Source: Neodiprion pinetum | Lineage: Eukaryota; Arthropoda; Insecta; Hymenoptera; Diprionidae | Assembly (NCBI RefSeq): GCF_021155775.2 | Contig: NC_060234.1 | Location: 14,621,871 to 14,685,870, forward strand | Direction of reading: 5' to 3' | DNA length: 64,000 nt | Shown: one piece after another, positions 52,537 through 61,948 of the stretch | Layout: each line of letters begins with the position of its first letter | How positions within the stretch are numbered: position 1 is the first letter of the stretch | Notes under the pieces: model-generated | Databases searched by the model: none | The model's input: the letters and a program-made list of their open reading frames with translations, nothing else | Told to the model about the DNA's origin: nothing | Program-made: the position numbers and the translations under genes

Positions 52537-52848
52537 TCACGAAAGCCGAAGTTTCAAAAGTATTATAATTACCTTCACAATTTGGAGAAATTCTAATATC
52601 AGCAATTTTATTTTGCGAACCGTTTCCAAATCTCCTACTCCAGATGGTGAGGCAGAAATATGATCCAATTTGACTCCTAATGTACTAGCTAAATCATACA
52701 AAATGAAACTACGAATTGATCCTTGATCCAACAGCGCACGAACTTTTATTGCTCTATTCAATGGAGAGAGTACCCAAACACGAGCTGGAGCAAGCAGAAT
52801 GCATGAATGACTAATCGTTTTCGACATTGAAACGTGAGAAACTACCAC
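52537..52848 (-). pseudogene. pol: BEL/Pao protease region
   Basis: Frame of 103 codons with VRALLDQGSIRSFIL (Asp codon near 52728), the BEL/Pao form of the retropepsin active site, and LASTLGVKL after it. The continuation (52196-52536) is out of frame. It would mature the polyprotein. Confidence 0.7.
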
Positions 52849-53025
52849 TGTATAATTCGAATTTGCTCTCCGTCGGACGGAGATTGACTATAAGACGGTT
52901 CACTTTCTGCTTGTTTGTCCGTCTTTGGATATTATTTATGCAGCAGTATGTTGTGTTTTTTATTACACTTGACACATGTTTTATTGATTAACATTCACTT
53001 AATTTGTGACGTGCTGCTGAACAAT

Positions 53026-54272
53026 TTAAACATCCATTATGTTTTTAACTATGATAAATCGCTCTTGAACTGAATTATCCAAAAAAGTTTTAAATTTATA
53101 CAATGCATGAGATTCGTTACCGCAAATAATACAATTATTATTGTTCGAAGTCGAAGCTATATGTGATTTGACATTTTGAGTTGGCCTAGATGGCTTTGAA
53201 GATGACTTTGTGAAACGATTATTATTTGTATTTCTCTCTTGTGTTGGCGATGATGAATCAATTGATTTTAATCCGCGAGTACGTTCTAACAAAAATTTAT
53301 CAACATCATCAGATTTGGGAAATTCAGCTTGTTCTGCTTATGTCAATTCCCAATCTCTCTTTGTACGAGAATCTAACAATGCAACGATTCTATTAATTAG
53401 GATATCACTATAACCATCTGTATTTCGAACTACTTATTTCAATGTACCGATATGCTTTTGAACTGTATTGCGCAAATGTTTTATGTTATAATATGATTCC
53501 TTTTTTATTGGTTCAATTGAAAAAAGAGCAGCTAAATGGGCATTAATAATTGCAATCTTATCATCGTACTCATCACATAACAACTGCCACGCGATTGCAA
53601 AGTTTTCCGCGGAAAGTTGTAAATCACATATTACACTACGCGCGTCATCTTCAAGCGAATCTTGTAAATACGTCATACGATGAAAATCATTATACAATCG
53701 ATTATCTATTACAAGCGAAGCGGAATTATTTCGAAACGAAGACCATTCGGTAAACTTACTTAAGGTTAAAGCTTTTAACCTTACGTTTTGATCCGACGAT
53801 ATTGGAGGTGGCTGGTCTGTAGAGGAGTAAAATTTTCAATTTGATCGCAGAGCAGATCGCCTAAGTCGATGGTGTCATCATGTGTAGACATGTTTTCAGC
53901 TCTGACTTTGGTTTCGACGATAGTATTGTTACAAAGGGTGAAATCACCCGTTTTGCCCCCTTTTTAATAATCTAGTAGTCATCATAGGTAAAAGACGTTT
54001 ATAAACCTCTTATGTCTTTCAAAAGAATAAGGTTGCTGCGTCAACCAACATTATTGTAAAAACAGTCTTGTTTCAGACTTAAAACGAGAAACGCGTATCT
54101 TGCAATTGGAGCTTTTTCGCGACATTTATTAACGCCTTGGATTTTGGCTTGATAATGAAACTCACGAATCCATATTTATTTCCGTAACGTCCAAGAACGT
54201 TACAGTATTATCTAAACTTCCTAGTGAATGAAACGACTCCTCTAAATCTTCTTTCGATTTAGCTTCGAACAT
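53026..54272 (-). pseudogene. gag: BEL/Pao Gag, split by a solo LTR
   Basis: Minus-strand pieces: a start-like ATG at 54272 (MFEAKSKEDLEESFHSLGSL), then the inserted LTR (53927-54204), then MSTHDDTIDLGDLLCDQIENF (split; near 53840-53893), a capsid-like part with YNDFHRMTYLQDSLEDDARSVI and LLCDEYDDKIAIINAHLAALF (53560-53697), and a zinc-knuckle-like CIICGNESHALYK (near 53100-53140) whose last cysteine is not at the expected place. Frame breaks near 53430 and 53330. The flanking Gag frame can be followed on both sides of the solo LTR. Confidence 0.75.
53927..54204 (+). mobile_element. solo LTR of the Gypsy-1 group inside BEL/Pao gag
   Basis: TGTTAC..GTTACA, 278 bp like the Gypsy-1b LTR, flanked by GTAT at 53923-53926 and 54205-54208. 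Core words are shared with Gypsy-1 (AAATCACCCGTTTTGCCCCC, AATAAGGTTGCTGCGTCAAC). Confidence 0.92.
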
Positions 54273-54777
54273 ATCACGCTACCCGTGTATGTATTTGTGT
54301 GTCGATGTTTCTATTGTATACGAAATAAAATGATATTTACACGTAAACTGTCCTTGTAGTTGTATATCTATCGGAGTGAAGCCTCGGGAAGGCGAAAAGG
54401 ATGAAGGATTTGCATGTCGAGGATTGCTCATTGCAAAAGCGCAATGATCTCAACACGTTCGGTCAATTTGTCCGCTTGACCGTAACTGTCGATTTCATCC
54501 AAGCGTTGTTATTAGGAAACCATTTGTTTGTTCTACTAGGGGCTTCGCCCCTGCGCGCTTCGCGCGCCAACCCCACTTCAGCGCTTCGAGCCTCACTATT
54601 TCCTTATACATTGTCTATTAGACAGGTGAATTCATTTATGTTGATTTGATGACAGGTCTGCAACTGTTGATCGGTTGTTTCCGATCAACCCGACATTGCT
54701 ATTGGCTACCTATGCAGGTCTGCTCGAATTATTTTCGTGAACGAATCCGCTCACATGTACAAAACTCCCGATGCCAT
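54273..54777. other. intergenic stretch between BEL/Pao and Gypsy-2 copy 2
   Basis: No gene. Contains two adjacent perfect GC hairpins (54538-54567) followed by a weaker GCGCTTCGAGC. Confidence 0.5.
54538..54567. repeat. two back-to-back GC hairpins
   Basis: AGGGGCTTCGCCCCT (54538-54552) then GCGCGCTTCGCGCGC (54553-54567), both with a TTC-type loop. Hairpins of this look occur at ends of some rolling-circle elements (family knowledge), but no other Helitron feature was seen. Confidence 0.8.
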
Positions 54778-55689
54778 TGTCACGTGCGGAGCGGTCTCGC
54801 ACGCGACGACTTAACCCTCTAGGTAGCCGTTAGAGGTTTATATTTATTTTTACGTGGATCAGGAGGTGATCGTCCTCTACAGGGCGATCCATGCGAAATG
54901 GATTGGAGGATTCCAATATTATTGTACTAAATGTTTATGATGGAAAGCCAAATGTTTAATGAAAAGAAAGCAACAGAAATGGGAGACGGGGAAGCTTACA
55001 ATGGTTTTTTCTTAATGTTTACTCTCTCTCTCTCGCACTTACTCTTCGGTGGTTCAGCTTCGAATTCGCAGAACGGCTCACACTTTCATACTCACATTCG
55101 ATTAAGACTAAACAACTTGATTAAGTTCGTGGCACAGCTTTCTACTCTTAAAGTCCAACTTCTAAAGGCAGACGTCGCGACGCGAGACGCTTCGAACACC
55201 GCGTGTAGAATTAGAGGAATTCACTCTCTATTCGTCGGTGACTCTAAGACTGATAACTCTATACTCGACAGCTTGGAAGGAGCCTGTTTCCGTTGACGTT
55301 GGTTTGACCCTGTCTCTAACGGGACTGACTTCGCTCGCTCGTCCGACACTCCTTGGAGCGTCGGGCAGCAAGCGAGGTTTTTGCTGAGTTTGCAATTTTG
55401 GAACAAAGGCTCGCCTCGCGACGGTCATCCTCGAAGCGCGTGATCTCGCGCTCGCCTCATCCCGGTGTTGATTACACCCGGTATCTGGCGGGCGCGAAGA
55501 CGCTGACGTTGCTGACCGTCAACTACGCCGTTGCGCTTTGGTTGTTCCACGAACTGTTTTGTAAATGAATATTTTATGTGGATTACTAATGAATTTGAAG
55601 CTATGCTTCCTCGTCTCTAAAGCGATATTAATAATTATTGACATGGTTATGATGATATATTCGGGTGTGAATATGCGGCGTTCGTGACA
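54778..55689 (-). repeat. Gypsy-2 copy 2, 3' LTR
   Basis: 912 bp, pairs with 33166-34077. It carries the segment missing from the 5' LTR of copy 1. One difference from copy 1 was seen at 54799. Confidence 0.92.
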
Positions 55690-56014
55690 TCCGTCCCCCC
55701 TTAGGTGTCGATGCCCCCATCGACTTGGTGCGCCGGGCCGACGGTGACGCCGGCACTGGAGGGTTGGCTCACCCCTGACCGCATATTTTGATCAATTTTT
55801 TTCATAACCCACGCACACATACGACACTTTTTTGGTTTTGGTCATTTCACTCACTTCGTTGTCTCTTCGCCGCTGGCTCGTCGCTCGGTCGTCCTTGCGC
55901 CTCGCCAGCTGCGTCGTCCTCGTGAGCCTGGTCTTCTTCGGGTTGCTTTGGCGTCCTCGGGTGTCCTCAGATGGCCTCCGCCTCCTCGTCTTCTTCGGGC
56001 TCGGCTAATTCGGC

Positions 56015-56654
56015 TTAGGGGGTCGCAGGTGGAGTTCCGCCCGGCGATTCCTTCCACGGGATTAAGTCTTCCACGACCTCCGGTTCACCTTGCAGAACAT
56101 CTGCGAGGTTCACCGGAGAGTCTGGTGTCACGGGCGGTGTTTCGCCGGCCGGCTCTTCCCAGGCGATCAAATCGCCTTCCTCTGGTGCGTCCTCCTCTGC
56201 GGGTCCGAGGAGCTGGTCCATTTCCCGCTGGAGCGAGAGCCAGCGTCCCAGGATTCGTGCTCGCACCGCGGGGATCATGGCCTTGCTTAACCTTCGAAAG
56301 TCTATCAGGAAGGGAGCCTCTTCTTCCTCCAGGATGACTATGTGGTCGGTCTGGATCCCCTTTTCCTTGGTGTCCCGCTTAGTCTGGACACCCTTCTCCT
56401 TGGAGCTGGCAGGTAGACGGCGTCGGGACGTCGTCGTCTGCACGGGCGTATCATTAACCGGGTCGTTGGGCTGGCCTCGTGGATGGCTCTCGGAGCCGCT
56501 GGGGCGACGGGGGCTTCCTTCGCGCCGAGGAGGCGACCGAAAGCTTCCACGCGGTGGCCCGCGTGGAGACCCGGTCTGTAGCCCACACTCTCGCCGCAAA
56601 GTTTGCAATTGCTGCTGCCCTGGTAAACGTGCTGGGATAATTTACGCTGGACAT
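56015..56654 (-). pseudogene. Gypsy-2 copy 2 accessory frame
   Basis: Same overlapping frames as 32201-32840, with the same breaks: ATG at 56654 and the longer frame 56608-56015. No known domain. Confidence 0.4.
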
Positions 56655-57004
56655 TCTTGCTGGTTTCGAAACGTACTGAATTTCCTCAAAGCTTCGCGAG
56701 TATTCGGCTCTGGGATCAAGAGTCGAATGGCGTTAGTTAATTCCTGTGAAGCCCTCTGGCTCTCCTTCTCCTTGATTTTGTAGTGGGAGAAGTCTCGATA
56801 TCATCTGGGGTGTTATTCTTCTAATATGCTACCTCAGCCTCTTGGCAAGGGAGGGGGCAAGAAGGCTCTCCTCTTTTTCCTTCGGGTCGACCTATTGTTC
56901 TTTCCTTTTCCACATCGTACTTTGTACGCGAAGCGGTTCCTGGAGCAGCGCTCGGGTTTTCCGGCGCCTCCGTTGTCTTGATGTGTTGCCTGTTTAGTCT
57001 GGCC

Positions 57005-58874
57005 TTACTCGATATCTTTATAATGGTTTGTGTGAGTTGTACGCTTCGGGCACCCACAGGGCAACCCAATCCACTTCACCATCTTGCAAAGGTTGGCTCG
57101 CCATATGTAGGTAACCAATATTATTCCGAGAAAGGAATCCAAGGCAAACCCGGTCGTAAACAGAACGTGCTGTTTTTCCTTGTCGCGGCGGTAGCTGCCT
57201 ATTTCGGAGAGTCGTTGCTGCACGTTGTCGAGGGATTCGTCAGCACGGGACATTTTCCATGCTGCCCCCTTCCTGGCATTTTCCGACAAGATGTTGCTTT
57301 GTCCTGAGTTTTCTATTTTTCCTTCAAACGGTACTCCGAAGCTTGGGGCTATTAGAGAAATGTATAGTGAAATCTCTGGTGCGTAGAAATATTGCTCGCG
57401 ACTTTCGTGAATGCGCATTCCAGTGAGAGAGGTACTTCGGGTGCGTCCTACACAGTCAGCGCTGAGGTGGAGTATCCCGGCACCTTCCAATGTAGTTGCA
57501 ATTTCCATCCTTGCGGGACAGAGTATATGAATATGTTCCGGTGTATGCAGCGAATAGAGCCATCCACCCTGGGAGGGTAGGTGCTTCCAAAACGAGTCGT
57601 CTGTTAATTGAATTCTTACATCGCAGAGCCTGTAAGCGTCGATTGAGGGGTTTATTAACATCATTACTTCGCATTGCTGTGATGTCGACACCTCTTTCAG
57701 AGGGGTTTCCATTGAGCAAATGTAACGGTGTTCCACACTGGTACATTCGTTTATGTATATGGAGTCTGCCATGAAGTATGTGCGGCGGTCCGCCGACACA
57801 ACTATGTACGGCGTTGACGGTTGAATATGAGCCGATCCGTTCAGTCCTGCTCCGCGTTGGGAAGCTGGCCACGCGTGCATGCGATACGGGTGATAAGCCG
57901 CTTGCTCCAGCAGGGGGATATGAACCACGATAAGGATCCTGCCCGAGTGGAACACAATATCCGTATTAACAACGCGGGATAACGATTCTCCTCGTAGGTA
58001 TTCGGTCGCGAGGGGGAATTCAAAATCGGGTGCCCGAGTTTGTATTTCCCTCGTGATGGCGGTTAGCTGTGTTGCGGTTAACATGCTAGGGTCGTAACGT
58101 CCCTCGCTAGCCGTTGATATCGCGAGCAAATACTTCTCGCTTGTCTCAATATATTGCTTGACCTTTGCTTCCACCCGGTACGCGAAGTTCGCTAAGACAT
58201 TATGGCGCATCATCATACTCGTCTGGTTGGAGAGTTGATTGATTCGTTCATGCAGTTCATCAACTATGTCTAGTTCCATCAGATGTTCTCGATGTAGTTC
58301 CTGGAATCTCGAATGGGTCACGTGAATTTCCTTATCGATTATTTAAGTTAGGTTGGATTGATCATCAAACAATCGATCAATCTGTGCGTTGATATACGCT
58401 GCATCTTCTTCATTCATTGTGCCGAATAGCGATTTGCTGAGCGACCCGATGAAACCTAACGGTACCGATCGCTTCTTCATAGTTTGGATTCTCAACGGCT
58501 TGATTGGTTGCGCCAAGTCTGGAATTGTGGGAAATGGCCTCGAGGTTATTTGCCATTTGTTTAGCGCGCTGCATGAGTCCCTGAAGGTAATCCAAGTTTG
58601 TCATTTCACGGCAGGCTTTCCTGGTTGTAACCCGGCAGCATGCCCTGAACGCCTCGTTTAACTGCCTCTCCGCAGAGGGTGAATCCGTAGTGAAAGCGTC
58701 TATATCCATAAACACGGTGACCCTCCAGTCCACGTGTTGCAGGCGGAGGGGGGCCACCCGCTCGTAGTAAATTCCGGGTTGAGCTTCCATTGGTGTTACA
58801 TGATATGCGTTGTTACTACGAAGCTCTCCGGCGGCCAGGGCTGTCGAAGCTAGAAGCACCCACACGCACAACAT
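57005..58874 (-). pseudogene. env: Gypsy-2 copy 2 envelope glycoprotein (broken)
   Basis: Counterpart of 29981-31850: signal-peptide-like start at 58874, first frame closing near 58410, a cleavage site and fusion-peptide-like segment in another frame near 58430-58475, a stop near 58345, and a 438-codon remainder with a membrane segment near 57090-57155. Identical lesions to copy 1. Confidence 0.78.
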
Positions 58875-59114
58875 TGTTCGAATAGGTGGTTGGCGACTCG
58901 CACTCCTACACTGGTTGTTTATGCGTCTCGCTTTCTCACTCCCGCACTCTTCTGCGAACACATGCAGAACACACGCTGTATTTGTATACTCTCACACTCA
59001 TACTTGCGCACTCTCATACACATGTTTGCTTTCGCCACTGCAATTGCCGCGTAGCTCAGCTGTGTATTACAATGCATTTTTTAATGGTACAATTTCAGTA
59101 AACTGGCTAGAGGC

Positions 59115-60830
59115 TTATACCACGGCCAGTTTTACCTTGTCGACATGCTTCCTTATCCTTTTCCCATTTTCTGCTTCCAGTATTACATTGCTATGGTCAG
59201 TTACCTGGACAATTCTATAGGGGCCATGATATTGGTAGTCGAACTTACCCTCACGAGGTTCCTTAAGGACATAGGCAAGGTCGCTCAGTTTACCTGGGAA
59301 AGGACGGATTTTCTTGTCATAATATTTTTTGGTTGTTTCTTTCGCGCGATTCTGATTTTCACCGGCCATTTCGCGTATCTCGGAAAGACGTTTTATTAAC
59401 TCGATAATATACGAATTATACGTTGATAGTTTATCGTCCACGGGGAACTGACTCGGGAGCCGAGGCAGCCTCCCGTACACGATTTCGTAAGGGGTGAAAT
59501 TTGTCGCCTCGTGCACGCTAGTGTTGTATGATAATCCCGCGTAAGGCAACAAGCGATCCCAATCATTGTACGTATCTGCATACTGTTTTATGTATTCCGC
59601 TAACAGTATGTGACTTCGTTCGAGCGCTCCGTTCGTCTGTGGTCGATAGCCGAAAGTCGTTACTTGTTTCATATGAAAGATTTTAGATATTTCGCGTAAT
59701 AGATTTCCGGTGAAGGCTGCTCCGCGATCAGTAAGGATCGCACGGGGATCACCAAATTGCGCAATTAATCGCCTCGCCATAGCTTCGGCGATCGTAGTCG
59801 CTTTTAAATCGGTTATCGGTTCTGTTGAACAATACTTCGATAGGTGGTCTTGCATGGTTAGTATGTGTTTATTGCCATGTGGTGTTGTAGGCAACGGACC
59901 CACCGTATCAAGCGATACCTTATCAAAGGCGTCAGCCGGCGTATCAGTAATGAGCATCGGCTCGCGCGTCTTTGCTCGAACCAATTTACGTTTCTGACAG
60001 CCTTTGCAACGACCGCGACGGATGTAATTTCGCACCGCGTTTCTCAGCGAGGGCCAAAAAAAACGTTCTCGGATTTTGCGATAGGTCTTGGTTACCCCTC
60101 GATGGCCTCCGACAAGACTCGCGTGAAATTTTTCAATTATTTGCAGGTGTTGTTCGTCCGGTGGCCGTCGAATTGTACCATAGGATATTGTGGTGACTAT
60201 GTTAGACTTACCGAGTAACCAGTTCAACCGGTCGAGGAACTTCGTGTGCGGTAATTCGTCCGTATAATCTCCCGAACGTGAAATACGAACCGACTTCACG
60301 GCCACTCGTTGAAGGGCGAATTTAAGATTCTCGAGTCCCTTGAATATGTGCTCGGTGTTCGTTTCGTCGTAGAACCGCTTTTTAATAACAGTACTATAAA
60401 TTTTATTGGACCCACATGGAGTCACCGCTATTTGTCCAATTTTTAGTTTCCGGTCTTTAATTGTTTGTCCATCTACCCTTCCTAGAACAGCGAGTAGTTT
60501 TTCTATTGAGGTTGATAGTTCTCCATCCGCAGAGATAAAATGGACTAGGTTATCCGGTTTATACGTTAGGCATTCTCGCGAGCCTATTATCGTACTTGTT
60601 TTTCCTACAGATTTTTCCCGCTCAGGTTTCTCTTCACTGGAAGAGTCCAGTGAAGACGACGTGATCGAGGACGAAGTCGTGTCCTTTGATCCTATTATGA
60701 TGGGATCATCGGAAAAGGTTATGAGTTTGCGTTTATTCCCGCTAGAATTATCGGGAAGTGAAGCACGTGGTAACGCACGTGGTCGGTACGGTGTAGATCT
60801 TGCAGCCGGGGCCACATCGTTGCTGGGCAA
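59115..60830 (-). CDS. pol: Gypsy-2 copy 2 integrase (open frame)
   Basis: 571 codons identical in translation to 28025-29740, with the HHCC zinc domain (about 59985-60127) and all three catalytic acidic residues. No early ATG, so part of Pol. The only pol domain without a visible break in either copy. Confidence 0.9.
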   Translation of the reverse strand: MPSNDVAPAARSTPYRPRALPRASLPDNSSGNKRKLITFSDDPIIIGSKDTTSSSITSSSLDSSSEEKPEREKSVGKTSTIIGSRECLTYKPDNLVHFISADGELSTSIEKLLAVLGRVDGQTIKDRKLKIGQIAVTPCGSNKIYSTVIKKRFYDETNTEHIFKGLENLKFALQRVAVKSVRISRSGDYTDELPHTKFLDRLNWLLGKSNIVTTISYGTIRRPPDEQHLQIIEKFHASLVGGHRGVTKTYRKIRERFFWPSLRNAVRNYIRRGRCKGCQKRKLVRAKTREPMLITDTPADAFDKVSLDTVGPLPTTPHGNKHILTMQDHLSKYCSTEPITDLKATTIAEAMARRLIAQFGDPRAILTDRGAAFTGNLLREISKIFHMKQVTTFGYRPQTNGALERSHILLAEYIKQYADTYNDWDRLLPYAGLSYNTSVHEATNFTPYEIVYGRLPRLPSQFPVDDKLSTYNSYIIELIKRLSEIREMAGENQNRAKETTKKYYDKKIRPFPGKLSDLAYVLKEPREGKFDYQYHGPYRIVQVTDHSNVILEAENGKRIRKHVDKVKLAVV

Positions 60831-61948
60831 TTACCATCTCACCGTGTGGCGGGGAGCGGGCAGTAGAGAGGTCCGAGCGGGCTGTGAGGTGTCGGGTTTG
60901 CGCTCGAGTCCCGCGGCCATGCTTGTCTTGGGCCTCTATCTCGCACTCACTCGCGGCATACTCTCTCTATCAGCTGGTGGCTCATCGCTCTTGTCGTCCG
61001 CCTCCGTTCCTTCTTCTACTGTGTGTGATGATGTCTTCTCTCCCGCACTCAGCCGCCGTACTAATTCCTTGTCCGATAATGACTTGAACCTATTTTCTAA
61101 CGCTTCTAAGCGGCTGGCAAGCTCGGCATCTCCGGCGATGTCATCGAAAGGGTCTTGTTCTTGAAGCATCTTCCGAGCCTCCTCTTCTACCTCATCCCCC
61201 TCCGACAGATGATCAGGCCAGTCAAAATCTGTTTTATCAGGCCCTTTTTTGGGGTCGCGGGAAGATTTGGTGTGATGTCGCTCTTCCAAACGCCTTAATG
61301 ATTCGTTAAATTTGTTAATTGAGTCTTCTAGGGTTGCCGTTACCGTCTTCGTGCTATCTGCTTCCGATTCCTCCGTGCTTTCATCAGAATCGTTGCTAGG
61401 GGTGGTGAGCGTGACCGTGATTGCAGCAGACCTCTGGCCAGACGTCGCGCTTGCGGACTCCGATGAAGACGCTGGTTCTTGGGGACCTCCGAGGGGCTTG
61501 ACCTCTACGGGGGCGGAGGCTTCGGCCTTTTCGGAGGAAGTAACGGTGAGGGCAACATACTGCGATGCAAGCGCAGTATGGGTGGCCCTGAGCTCTCCGA
61601 TTCGGATCCGGAGGGTTTCGCGACGGTGGGAGGTGGGCGCCTCGCGGGTCTTGTAACGACATTGCCGCGTGTGCGTCTCGTCACCGGGCCGGAGCTCTCC
61701 GAGCTCCCCTCTCCCCTTTCAGGTACCGTTGGCACTGTAGGCACGCTGCGTAGACGCGATCGTGTGCGCGCTGCTACGATTAATGCATCGGCCTTGGACG
61801 GGCCAGCTGATGTCCCAGATGTCGACACTTCTGTGCTAGACGTCGGGCCTTTACGAGTACCGAAAGGTTTTGAAGATAAAGGCGAAACTTGAGCTTCCTG
61901 AGTGACGTTCGGCTCTACGTCCGAATCTTTTGAAGACGAGATTATCAT
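60831..61948 (-). pseudogene. pol: Gypsy-2 copy 2 RNase H-integrase linker
   Basis: Counterpart of 26907-28024: Ser/Pro/Glu-rich frames and the coiled-coil-like segment at 60936-61289, with the same frame changes. Confidence 0.55.

Larger units (their letters stand above)
48879..54272 (-). mobile_element. BEL/Pao LTR retrotransposon, decayed, LTRs not identified
   Basis: Minus-strand order gag, protease, RT, RNase H, integrase over 5.4 kb with BEL/Pao-type motifs. Many stops and frameshifts. Gag is split by a solo LTR (53927-54204). The 3' side is interrupted by the LINE. The 5' side ends against a GC-hairpin region and Gypsy-2 copy 2. No LTR pair could be matched by eye. Confidence 0.85.

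Noticed and set aside
54538..54567. Bacterial-type terminator
   Set aside because: Surroundings are eukaryotic transposons; no bacterial gene or T-run follows.
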